Origin: Homalodisca vitripennis
Taxonomy: Eukaryota > Arthropoda > Insecta > Hemiptera > Cicadellidae
Direction: 5' to 3'
Assembly (NCBI RefSeq): GCF_021130785.1
Contig: NW_025777453.1
Span: 32,334-96,333, forward strand
Length of the DNA stretch: 64,000 bases
The position numbers and the translations under genes were made by a program. The notes beneath the pieces were generated by a model. It saw nothing but the letters and a program-made list of their open reading frames with translations, was not told the DNA's origin and did not search any database. Below are positions 51,080 through 61,998 of this stretch, piece by piece; the stretch's first letter is position 1, and every line of letters begins with the position of its first letter.

Positions 51080-51151
51080 TTGTTCCGCTAGTACTCGAAC
51101 CAGGATCTCTCACTTGCCTGTTGAGTATGCTACCACTAAACCACAGAGCCC
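51080..51151 (-). repeat. tRNA-like element, right-arm copy
   Basis: Begins gggctctgtggtttagtgg (A box), then an anticodon-like arm ctcaa-caggcaa-gtgag and B box ggttcgagtac. The acceptor ends do not pair. Counterpart of 16268-16340. Confidence 0.6.
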
Positions 51152-53296
51152 TTATTTTTAAAGTTTTCAAGTGTTTAGTATTTAGCCGTATCTGTCACAT
51201 ATTTATGTACGTAATGTATATGAAAATTAACGTTGAAAATTTTGAATTAGTTTGCTGCTTACCCTCAATAATTTAGTATGTTTTACCCATACAGCTTATC
51301 GATTTATTTATTAAAGCAATACATGTAAGGTTTTTCATCTATAAATGTGAGTAAGAAAGAAAAGAGAAAAAGAGAAAGTGAGTAGTTTCAAAAGTAAAAT
51401 TTAATATTAATGTTTCATTGAAATAAACTTTAAGATTTGGTAATTTTTTGTTGACGGGAGCTTTGAAGATGCAATTTAATTTGATTCATAATGAATTTCA
51501 ATAAGGAATCAATTAATTCGACGAATGAGTATTTTTACCACGCGCAAGAAACACACACTTTACAATGGTCGAAAAAACAGTCTGCCAGGTTGACAAGAAT
51601 TTCTAAAGTAAATATTGCAGAAAATATTACAAATATAATGCTTTTACTCATACAACCAAACATAACGTAATTTACGCAACATATTATTGAAGATAAAACA
51701 ACAACACACAAAATGTAATATCTTCGAAATTTAATATAAAAAATATTTGACTTGTACGTTAGGCAAGGCATCAGACTAAACCTAAATACATATCATAAAC
51801 AATATTTTAATTTCCACTCCTTCTTATACATACTGATTCTTATACGAATTAAAAATATATAGATAAATATACATACAAACACATAAAACAATACTAAATG
51901 TAAATTACATATAAGCATAATTTACACCAAATAAATTTATCCCTCTAAAGCCACTCTAAACAGTCAATCATGTATACTAAATCTGTTTCGGCAGACCTAA
52001 ATTCAGAAAATTAAAATTATGTTTCTTCTCCCAGCTTCGACCCCAATGCCCAAGAACGCCTCAATGTAATACTTAAATAACTATTAAACTAAGATTCTCA
52101 GTTATGCTATTTAAATAAATAAAAATATACGGTCTTGTAAAATTCTTTTAGCTTATACATACTTCATAATTTGTAATAAGTTGTACAATTTTGTAAATCT
52201 TAAATTATTACGTCCATCATTTTGAATAAACACCACATATAACTAATATGTTAGTAAAGTATTGTTTGTAAAATATTATTTTAATTCAACTTTTGTTTAA
52301 TAAATTATGTTTTAAACACTGTCTTTGAGTTGGAACTTAATAAGAAGGTATAAACTAAACAGATACGTGTTTAACCTGTAATTATTGTACAGAGTTGAAT
52401 TAAGTTACTATTCTGGCCTAAATATTCTACGCATTACATAAGGTATTAATCGCATTAGGTAATGATATATGAAATATCTGTTAATTTTAAACAATTTCGT
52501 GTATTGCGGAAAAAATTACGGAAATATAGATAATTTTAAACTAATACTCGATTGTTGCAAGGGTTATAAATAACATTCTTCAAAGTAACACTTATTGAGT
52601 TTATATTATTTTGATGTACGCAATATACAGTTAAGTTGGTTAGATACGCGTTGAAGGTGTACTGCAAAATGTGTGTGGTAAGTGTTTACTCAACTTAATA
52701 TGGAGAACTGAGACTAATTTGTTCTAGCAGATGCACACGAAACGTGTAATTAATAAGAAACGTCTTTGTTTAGTGACAAACTTGTTTCCAAGCCATGACT
52801 AACAACTGTTAATTTAATTGAGGAAAACCATACATTCATAAGTTATCATTTACCTTTTGTTCTGTAATCAAAAAGTTTCAAAAATTATGAATTATCTCAA
52901 ACAGTAGATAAGAATCTTTTTACTCTTGTACATGAAAAGTGTTATAAAACCACTATCCTTTTAAATTTCAGGGTTGGATATCACAATTAACTAGACTAAG
53001 TACAGGGATAAATTAATAATTTATCCATGTTAGTGTAGTAAATTTTTTCTTTGTCAAGAGATCCACAAGATGAACTAATATGATGTCATGGCGAATTTCA
53101 TTGGTTAAATATTAAACTAAAAACTTATAAATTGTTTATTTTATAATTTGTGATAAGTTACTTGGATCTTATAGTGATTAGGTCATACGTTTTTACTTAT
53201 TAAAACCATCAATCCTTATGGATTCTGTTCCATTTAAATATATGAAATCGCTTATAGAGTTATTTAACTTTAAAATGACCTTATTTGTATTTTTAG

Positions 53297-53360
53297 TTGA
53301 GAAAGTATCACAGATGTTTTGGGACTGGCTTCTTTGTTCCGGTGCCATTGAACTGCATTG
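53297..53360 (+). other. Conserved exon-like block, right-arm copy
   Basis: Preceded by a good acceptor (ttgtatttttag) and followed by a donor-like gtgataag. One frame reads LRKYHRCFGTGFFVPVPLNC, and another, also open, reads SQMFWDWLLCSGAIELH. Nearly identical to the left-arm copy at 14117-14180. Could be an exon of a duplicated gene, or an old repeat scrap. The family is not recognised. Confidence 0.35.
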
Positions 53361-54665
53361 GTGATAAGAACACACAATGTTGTTCGATTATTCGCCACAC
53401 CGTTTACTCAACCAGAGTGGAGTTCTATGTTAAGAGTTGTCTTTCTCCTATCAGTAACTTATGTGACCATTATATTAAATTAATTCATTGTTCTGCAGGG
53501 AATCAATCATTATACTGGATTGTATGTCTTTTCATCATTAATCTCAGTATGTAATCTATAACTTCTAGTGATTAGACATAAAATCTGTTTTTCTCTTAGT
53601 ACAGTAACTGACCTTTCAAATAAAATATTTCATACAAAAGTTAGCTAAATTGACTACATCGTTAATGAATATGCTACTCGGGAAGCTACATATCTAGATT
53701 ATACGTGCCTACGCTCACAAAAATAAATAAAAAAAAATAGGATTCCAAAAAACAATATGGAGCTAATAAGCTACATCGCAACTACATCCTCTAAAGAAAA
53801 GATCTCCCTCAAAAAATAGTTCAACCCAAAAATTTAAAACATGGAAACACGCCTACGAATTTACTTACGTGAATTCGGGAATATGAAAGTCCTGTAACAT
53901 CATTAAGATGCCAATCAATCAAATGAAACATTTAACAATGGGATACTTTTAAACATAATTTAGTTACATAGAGCATTATATACAAAAGTCCTTATTCGTG
54001 AAAATTTTAAGCGTCTATAATACGTATTAAGTATTAAAAACGAATTAAAAACTATTTAAAAAATTACTAATATGTATTGATTTTTAAGAATTAATTTACA
54101 TAATAATTTTATTAATGCTGGTTGTCATAAAAAGTTACAAGACTAATCTACCTTAACATGGAGAGATGTAATTCCTGAGGAGGGGTAAAATGTACTATGG
54201 TCAGATATATTTAATAATTCCAAGTATAGCTAAGAATTTATCTTAATAGTAAATAAACAGCAAAATGTTTTAAATTTGCATAAGCATGTATACTATAGCA
54301 AAAAGGGTTATTTAATTATTTTTTTAGGAGATTACCAATAAGATCATTTCATATTTTTAAATAAAGTTAATAGTCCTAAATACTCACGTATTTAGGCTTT
54401 AGTGTCGTCTGATTCCGTTGATTTTTTTAAACTTTACTGATATTGCTGAGTCGTAGAGGTGAAATATAGGTTCACTTAACATAGAAGGCGTCAGTGATGT
54501 AACAAGAACTTGAGGGAGAGGTGGGAAATGAACATAATAAAAATGTCTTTCACATATATGGCTATAAAACTTATTTCAATGAATGTACATTTTAATACAT
54601 TCCGTAGGCCTAATTAAAAGTAAATCTTTCAAGCAAGTTGGACTGCGGTTCCAAAAAGGATCTTA

Positions 54666-56540
54666 GTAGTATAAACTTCATTCGCCCCTAGTTTTATGCA
54701 GTGCAATTTATCGTTTATTAGCCTAAATATTGATATATTTGTGAAGGAAAAATATTGTAAATATAGTATGGAATTCTAAACATCTACGATCACTAATGAA
54801 ATGTCAATGAGAAATATAAATTGGAATAATTAGGATAATTAATTAAATAGACAGTTATGGATGATTGCCTCTTGTAATTAGTTCGCATATTGCAGTTTTT
54901 ACAATAGGTAGCCTACATAACTATACAATAAAAATTGTTAAAACAAAATTTTCACATAATAGAGCGGGCTCATTTTATTATGTGCCCTTGCTGCTGTTAT
55001 ATGTGATTTAAAATACAATATCAGGAAAATACACTTTAACAATTTGTAATATAATATTTCATTAATTTAGTTATACAATTCATTACTTGTGACACAATGT
55101 TACTGGAATTTCAAATTCAGTTTTAGAGACAAAATAATATTTAGATTACCAATTATGACCAGGTATTAATCCATTACGGTCATTAGTAGCTCTGCAACAC
55201 AGATATTTAGCATAATAATATTTGATGTTTCAAATCCGAAAAGCAGGAAAACGAATTTAAAAATACATTTATCTGAAAATTATTTTTAAGTTTTATAAAA
55301 ATATAATTGTGAATTTCTCAAAGTGAATCAAAGAATCTTAAATGTGAAATACAATTTGAAACTAAACTTGTAGGTACTAACAATTTAAAGTCAAGAAAAT
55401 ATGTTAATGAACAGAAAAAAGTTAAGCTGGAATAAGGACTGGTACAGTAAAATTACTTCAAAATTTCTGTAACAATTGCCTAATATCATAATGATCAATT
55501 AAGATTTATATTTGGATCATTTTATGAATAAAAAATCTGTTTAGATTTTTGACTTTATGCAAGGTGGGTTACATTTTCATAAGCTTTTTATCAATATTTT
55601 ATAACTGAAACTTCAATTTTCATAACTAGCATTGAAAGTTTTTTTATTTGTACAAAACGTGTACTTTCTTCTACTACCACAAAGAGCATTACCAAACAAA
55701 GAGTAACATATCAAAATAACAGTTTATATGTTACTGTAAAATTGGTAAAACCTCGTTGTTATTTTGGCAGAGATTGGCATTCAATTCAATATCGGAAACT
55801 ACATTTTTGTCACCTGTAACTAGACCCAGGCTCATTAATATGGAGATGTGCGATAAACACGTGCCAGCTTGTTACATAATTACACTTGATAATGATTAGT
55901 TATGTCCACATGTTGACGTAAAACTTCACTAGACAAACATTGCGTTATCCTCAATTTAGTTCAGGATAATCAATACATGTTGAATAAGTATATGTTTTGA
56001 TAATATATTTTTATAGAAATGGTACAAAAACTATAATACAATAATCAATAAATAAGTTATGATACAAACTATAAAATGTCTGGGGTTGTGATGAATTTAT
56101 GAATAAATTTTTCTTTAAAAAAACATTTAATGAAAAGACGCTAACACTAAAGATATTATTACTGTGTAAGGAATTTAAAATTAGATATAAAATATGTAAA
56201 CTACATAGTTTGTCATATTTTAATTTAATTGAACTGGAATATATGTTTGATTAAATGCAAATATTGTCTTTCAATTTAAATTAAATTGAACTTTAAACCC
56301 TGCTTATTTGATTAGGTATTAACTTGACTTTTTTGAATAAATTATGCATTTTTATGAGTATAAAAACTTAATTAAAAAACTTTTATCCATCCAATAAATA
56401 GCACTAAAGGATTTCTTTAATCTGGTCTTGAATTATCGAATCTTAAACACAATACACATGAAAAATTGGTTACTTGTCTTCTTACACTTTAATGCCAAGA
56501 CTAAGTAATTTTAACTGTCTTTGTTATACTCGCTACTAAA
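54666..56540. other. Unique AT-rich stretch, no gene seen
   Basis: Beyond the outer palindrome as far as it can be checked (its partner would lie left of the window). No gene or repeat of note. Confidence 0.5.
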
Positions 56541-56544
56541 AAAT

Positions 56545-56546
<2 letters not shown>

Positions 56547-56594
<48 letters not shown>

Positions 56595-56664
56595 TATATT
56601 TAGATATATATTAATTTTTAGTATATATATATTAATTTTTTAGTATATATATATATTAATTTTT

Positions 56665-56731
<67 letters not shown>
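56547..56731. repeat. Interrupted (TA)n with higher-order repeat
   Basis: Two long TA tracts separated by three copies of a unit of about 23 bp, ttaatttttnagtatatata, each with a slightly longer TA run. This suggests slippage of a larger unit. Confidence 0.9.
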
Positions 56732-56735
<4 letters not shown>

Positions 56736-57372
56736 CTGAATAAAATAATAACGTCAAATTTAAAGTAAAATTTTAACTATACACAATGTTTATTTTTATA
56801 TTGTAAAATACGCTTCAAAACTAGAATAGATCATAGTAATGACGAGTATGCGTTTCAGTTCTGTTTAGAATAAATATTATCAAAATATAAAAGTTTAGAT
56901 TTTATAATTTTATAACTTATGAAATTATACGATGTAAAATCTCCTAAATCTGATTTATATTTTATAATATGTTAATGGCAAATTAACATGTATACTATTG
57001 TATAAAATATTTGGAAATGACGTTATAGATAGAGTAGAGTAGATTTCTTCACCATAAATTATCATACAAATTAGAGCATTTTACTTTAAAATCTCTAGGG
57101 TATTTGAATGTTTTTTGTTTGTTAAGTACAGTAAATATTTGTTTGTTGTGGAGTAATATGTAAGAAAAAAGATGGAGAACTATATAAAGTGATGATACTA
57201 TATATGAATATTTGAATTCAGTAAATTACAAAAGGAATTTGTAATTTTATATAAGAATAGATCCTCAGGACTTGAAGTAGTGGATTTAGATAGGGCACAT
57301 ATGTAATAATAATGTGTAATCAAGCCTTTACTGGTTTCACCTTTTAAGGGACATCTATTTTCACTTGAGAAG

Positions 57373-57558
57373 TTGTACTATGGGATTCTCGTTTTTACTG
57401 TAGTGTATGTACAAAATAATTCTTTAGTTCAGGTTAATGTAAAAAGTAGGGAAGGCTTAGAAATAAGAGATGTGTTGAAAGTGTTTCGGATAGGGAAGAT
57501 GTTCGAGGACCCAAATCTAAGAGAATTAAAGATTGATGATAATGATGAATATTATTAA
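57373..57558 (+). CDS. Possible small ORF or exon, unrecognised
   Basis: A 61-codon open frame whose second half is rich in charged residues (SREGLEIRDVLKVFRIGK, then FEDPNLRELKIDDNDEYY) and purine-rich, unlike the neighbouring translated noncoding DNA. An AG acceptor (ctttagttcag) precedes the charged part at about 57437, so the charged part could be a terminal exon. No family recognised; chance is a real possibility. Confidence 0.2.
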   Translation: MYYGILVFTVVYVQNNSLVQVNVKSREGLEIRDVLKVFRIGKMFEDPNLRELKIDDNDEYY

Positions 57559-57752
57559 GGCTATACAGGCATTACAGCTATAGTAATGATGGAAGACGAT
57601 ATGATAGGAGTTATGTTAAGAAATAATATTAAATTGAAAGACTAGTTTTCATTACAGGGTATTTACAAGATTAGCTCCATGTTTTTAAATCTCACAGGTT
57701 TTAAATTCTCATGAAAATCTTAAGTTTTATTGGAGTTGTACATATATAAGTT

Positions 57753-57753
57753 G

Positions 57754-57816
<63 letters not shown>

Positions 57817-57827
57817 TGTGTGTGTGT
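57753..57827 (+). repeat. (TA)n(TG)n compound microsatellite
   Basis: About 14 TA units followed by about 24 TG units with one interruption (tggtg). Confidence 0.95.
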
Positions 57828-57960
57828 TTTCATTGTATTGTAAATTTTTTATGCAATTTTTTATTGCTGAAAATGTCCAATTAAGAAATCGTAAAGGAGA
57901 ATGGAAAGTTATTGTCGATACTCTTATATCCGTTAAGTATATTTATAATTGGTTTTTTAC

Positions 57961-58074
57961 CTGATTTTTCAGCTTATGAACATCCACGTTGGACAGCTCC
58001 AGGCTGTACATCGTGCTTTGCGACCATGCCAATAAGAGTGCACTAGTGATATGGCGTAAAGTCCACAAAAGCGC
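57961..58074 (-). CDS. Candidate second exon, minus-strand gene
   Basis: Bounded by an acceptor (aatagttacag) and a donor (aaatcag|gtaaaa) on the minus strand. One frame is open throughout (LLLAWSQSTMYSLELSNV) but is out of phase with the upstream exon. The in-phase frame starts GAFVDFTPYH, then meets a TAG, then continues CTLIGMVAKHDVQPGA. So the spliced product would stop after about 52 residues, or the gene is a pseudogene with one nonsense change. Confidence 0.3.
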
Positions 58075-58138
58075 CTGTAACTATTTAATTAAATTTCTAG
58101 TGAGAAATTATTGTCAAAGCATCCCTATAAACACATAC

Positions 58139-58262
58139 CTTGTTGACGAGTAGATGTTGTAAATTTACTGCAGGGTTGTCTAGCCCCAACAGGATGTTTG
58201 CCAAGCACTTCATATTTCGTTAGCAGCTGAGCCTTCCGATCATACACAGCTACTTTATTCAT
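58139..58262 (-). CDS. Candidate first coding exon, minus-strand gene
   Basis: Starts at an ATG (58260-58262) in a fair context (acaATGa) and encodes MNKVAVYDRKAQLLTKYEV, then GKHPVGARQPCSKF and TSTRQQ, ending in phase 1 at a consensus donor (caacaag|gtatgt). A 64-bp GT-AG intron (58075-58138) separates it from the next exon, an intron size typical of insects. Residue composition and raised GC support coding. No family recognised. Confidence 0.4.
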
Positions 58263-59559
58263 TGTAAAACTTTGTGATCCTTAACTATGCTTGTAAAACT
58301 AGTAGAATGTATATAAGTAAAGTTGTAATTACTTGTTTCCAATATTTCTAACGCTTCATAGTTTATTCATTTATAGAATTATATAACATGCATCTTTCTT
58401 CATAAAATCTTTCTTTCTATTTCATTAGTTGTAAGAATAGTAGTGTTATGAATATTAGAAGCTCCAAACTGAAAGTAAAAAATATTATTATCATATTTTT
58501 CATTCGTCATATCAAAAAAATGTCATTGTCAGCCTTATCTCCTCTCAAACAAGATTCGTTACTAAAATTTATTTACAATATTAGTATCCAAAAACAGTTT
58601 CCTAAATAATAATCACAGAAGTATTTTCTGAAGGGTTTTACGTTTTCATTGCTTGATTGACAAACAATATTGTCATAGAAGTATTTATGTATAATATTTC
58701 TTTGAAAGCCTTTTCTTAAGTAATAAATAATTAAAAACCGACAGTGAGTTATTGAAGTGAAAAAGCCTAAATCAGAGGTGTAAAATGATGGGGAAACAGG
58801 GCTTACAAGGAAGGTTCGTAAAGCATGAGTTTCAGTTTTACTTTAGATTGCTTGCCTTGTTTATTAGTGTAGTATACTGAATTTTGATGGACCAGTAAAC
58901 GTAAAACAGAAATGTTTATTGATGTAGTAGGCCTAAAATAACCAGATCACTCCAAAATTAAAAGCTGTGTCGTGATGATTATGTTTAGTATGGATTCATT
59001 TTCCATAACAGAACAGTTTATTGTTTTACATCTTGCGAGTTCTTTTCACTGCTGCATTAAGTAACAATGTCACGGATGCATAAAAATTTGTAATTTTATT
59101 GTACTAAGAAATTTAATATTGATAGATAGACGAGATTAAAAATGTTTTGTTGAGTAAGTTATTGAAGACATATATAATAAAAAAACAGGATAATAACTAC
59201 AAAAGGTCTTAAAAGAGGATCGGCCTCACCTTTTTTATATTCCTTCAAATTACAGAAAGTATTGCCCAAATAATCCAAACCTTGTGTATGAATCACCTAA
59301 ATCAATTAGTTTTACCAATAACTATAAGAATTACAACATGTTTTATTGTTACATTCGCAATAGTAAGAGTTGTGTATCATGTAGACAAGGTCTGCACTTT
59401 GTAACATGTTATTTTTTTTAACATACAAAATTAAATTTAAATTAAAAATATTCATTAGTAAAATTGAAAAATTAGAACAGACAATTTGTTAAATATTACG
59501 AATAACGACTTGAGTTTTTAGAATTATCATAAAAAGGAGCGAAATAATTATTTTACTGA
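58263..59559. other. Intergenic stretch between two divergent gene candidates
   Basis: AT-rich with no coding region visible. It would hold the upstream region of the minus-strand candidate at 58262 and lies just before the GC-rich promoter island. Confidence 0.4.
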
Positions 59560-59712
59560 CGATGAGTCAGACGCTATCTGGCAGGTCCGTGCCCCGCCAC
59601 GGATATCGCCGCTTCCCCTCCGATCACGGCGAGAGGAGAAGGCTTCCCCCAACCCACGCGATTGCGCGAACCTATATAATGACGGCCGATTGAAGACACA
59701 AGAGAGACAGTC
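59560..59712 (+). promoter_or_regulatory. GC-rich core promoter with TATA box
   Basis: A sharp GC-rich island in AT-rich DNA. TATATAA lies at 59673-59679 and an initiator-like TCAGT at 59711-59715, with further GC-rich sequence downstream. The spacing (about 38 bp) is slightly long; ACAGTC at 59707 is an alternative start. It could equally be the core of an LTR promoter: gypsy-type LTRs have the same layout, and no second copy is seen in the window. Confidence 0.5.
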
Positions 59713-59834
59713 AGTGACCGCGACACCGCCGACGACCGCTGCTCACCACGACAACTTCGACCCCTTCCCCCGACCCCGCTCGCTGAACGACTGTACATCG
59801 CGACTCGACGCCCGCCGCCGATATCCAGCACCAG
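59713..59834 (+). other. Candidate noncoding first exon
   Basis: GC-rich transcript start region with no ATG, ending at a consensus donor (ccag|gtaagg). Possible acceptors downstream are tttttcag at about 60254-60261 and the exon at 61851. If correct, the coding start lies further downstream. It is in the right place and strand to be the 5' exon of the gene represented at 61851-61998. Confidence 0.4.
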
Positions 59835-60261
59835 GTAAGGAACAACGACCCTGTTCCTTACTAAAGTGTTTTATCTCCGCCATCAACAATTCTTCCAATT
59901 TTTTTTTATGTGAAACAGAATTTAATATTTTATTTGTCATTTATGAAAATTAATCGATCTGAAATATATTATTAATGTTTGATGGTTATAAATTTATTTT
60001 GATAAGATAATTGTTTGATTTTAAATGTACTCTTAATAATTTATTTGATATTTACGGGTATCAATAAATTTAAATAGAATATATTTGGACTTTCTTAATT
60101 TACTGAAAACTTTAATTACTTTTTCAACATTGAATTACTAAAGTTATTCTTTTCTTCAATTTAACTTATATTTAGAATTTCAATTACTCAGATTATTTTT
60201 TTTGTCATTTCGACTAAATTTTAATTACTGTGTTTAAAATTTTCCTTTCTAAATTTTTCAG

Positions 60262-60770
60262 ATCTCGCATTTCTTTTCCTGGCGATCGATCTGACACCTC
60301 ATCCCGAGTTTCCTTTACGAACTTTCCTACCGATTATCTCCTACCCGAAAAAAAAAACTATAACAGTCGGGACTCGCCTTACCACTGCTTTCTTCCGGCG
60401 ATAGTACTGGCATCCTATACCCACGACTTCCTTTTATAAATACTTTCTTCCCACCGACCCTTCCTTATAAACTAAATCTTATGTTCAATCGATGTAAATT
60501 TTTATATTAGGTATAAAAGTTTTCTCGACCATCATTCTGTTGTCTGATTATTATCACACTTCATGGCGAATCTCTAATCTACTCGGAAATATTTTTCTTT
60601 CTTATTGAAGTTCAATCTAATTTTCATTTTATTAATTATTTATATTTTTGTAAGTGATTATTTTTATTTTTCTCCTTTATCTATTTCGGGACTCGCAACC
60701 CTTTCTTTTTATTTTTTGCGAACGTCCTGACACCCTCACCCCGATAACCTCCATCAAAATATTTATTTAA
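60262..60770 (+). other. C-rich repeated segments, possible leader exon
   Basis: After a strong acceptor (ctaaatttttcag), C-rich islands recur: gcgatcgatctgacacctca, ggcgatagtactggcatcc and gcgaacgtcctgacaccctc are related, and gggactcgc occurs twice. The rest is T-rich. These may be a 5' untranslated region or the leader of an LTR element (tggcgatcg could be a tRNA primer site). Function undetermined. Confidence 0.3.
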
Positions 60771-61850
60771 ACGATATTTTAGTTTATTTTTCTGGTGAAA
60801 CTGTGCAGATAGGGTGAGTGTTCAATTTTTCTTTGATATTCATAGAGCCCTAATATTTATAGTAATTTAGCTTAGTAGCCTTATTGCATGGTTTAAATCA
60901 TTTACCTTTATCTTAGCTTGCATATGGTAGGGTAATTCTGCATGGTGTGTTATAACGTGATTATTTTGTTTTTCTTTTCCAAATTATATGCCTGAGAAAG
61001 TAAACTCGATATTTTATTTTTGGAGCTTATACAATTGCTTTACAGAATAAATATAGTTTAGTCTATTTTTATGTTATCATTTCATCTAGCTTTTTTGCAT
61101 ACCGTAGAAATATTTTTTTTTGTTAATGGTTAGTGCTTGCTTTATGTATATAGTAGTTGCACTGTGATATTGGTGCATGGCTAATTCTTTAATTTGTAAG
61201 ATTGTATATTTGCTATTGATGTTATTTAAATATTGCTTTTGTTTGCCATTGCTATTCATATTTTGCTTTGATTTTGTATTTTGCTTCTACTAACCATCAT
61301 TATTTAACCGATTAATATTCCAACCCCGGGCTCTTACAATAGTTACTGTATACGACTCCCCGACCAAGTTATCAGTGGAGACTATTCAGCTTACTTGTAA
61401 TTCCTCACTGACCGACGTATTAATAAACAATACAGTTGTTTTCGAAAATCGAACTCGCTTGAACAATAACTTTCCTACAACAAGAAATTTTTATTTTTCT
61501 GAGCAAGATTTTTTTTTTATTTTTACGTCTTCAAAATTTTATTGGAGTCGACGTGATGAAGTAAGCCCAAACGTTATTTTGGAAGTATCAATTTCTTCCG
61601 TAGGGCCCCTCTGATTCGACTCCTAACAATAAATAATAGTTGTATGAAATTCTCGAACCCTGGAAATTTCTAACCCAGCTTGACTGGCTATCTGGCAAGT
61701 TGCGAATATTTTCGCTTGCCCCGAAAATAACATCGCAACTTATCCCGTAATGTAGGGCTATCTCCATTGTAAGCTCTACCAATCAGGTTGGATGGGTAAA
61801 TCCTAGACCTTTATTAGTTGGTGGTGTCTGTTACTAACCTCATAACCTAG
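60771..61850. other. Probable intronic sequence
   Basis: T-rich with no firm exon. An open frame of about 95 codons at 61325-61614 (ending SISSVGPL) follows a tactaac-like branch site (about 61289) and an AG at 61340-61341, but its Asn, Phe and Ser-rich make-up gives little support for coding. 61620-61800 is less AT-rich without a readable product. Confidence 0.35.
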
Positions 61851-61998
61851 AAAACCGCCACTTTAGGTCAGATCATCAGAGCAGAGATTAAAAAAAGTAC
61901 ATTTGAGACTGATGATTATTTCGGGGACTATTTCTTACCGAAGGCTTTATATTCACTCGCCAAAAAAATATTGGACCTTCGCGAACAAGTTCTGCCAG
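61851..61998 (+). CDS. Candidate internal coding exon, unknown gene
   Basis: The acceptor region has a textbook branch site (ttactaac) 14 bases before cctag at 61846-61850. The exon is open in one frame: KTATLGQIIRAEIKKSTF, then ETDDYFGDYFLPKALYSLAK, then KILDLREQVLP, ending in phase 1 at a donor (gccag|gtaaat). Helical, charged and leucine-patterned, unlike random AT-rich translation. It joins in phase with 63585-63649. No family recognised; a small nuclear or mitochondrial protein would fit the size, but that is a guess. The strand agrees with the promoter at 59.6 kb. Confidence 0.5.

Larger units (their letters stand above)
43262..54665. repeat. Outer inverted repeat, right arm
   Basis: Reverse complement of 13307-23667 followed by 1-466, joined at a single TTAA (54153-54156). 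Right-arm-specific changes include an enlarged AC/TA microsatellite (44192-44260) and an extra tandem copy of the tRNA-like region (about 50640-51060). No intact gene is visible. The 77-codon frame at 44580-44813 has a left-arm counterpart, but the differences are mostly amino-acid-changing (see rejected items). Confidence 0.93.

Noticed and set aside
59574..59953. Protein-coding frames in the GC-rich island (both strands)
   Set aside because: None starts at a convincing ATG with coding context; Arg, Ser, Gly and Pro richness simply reflects GC composition, and a noncoding exon with a donor site fits better.
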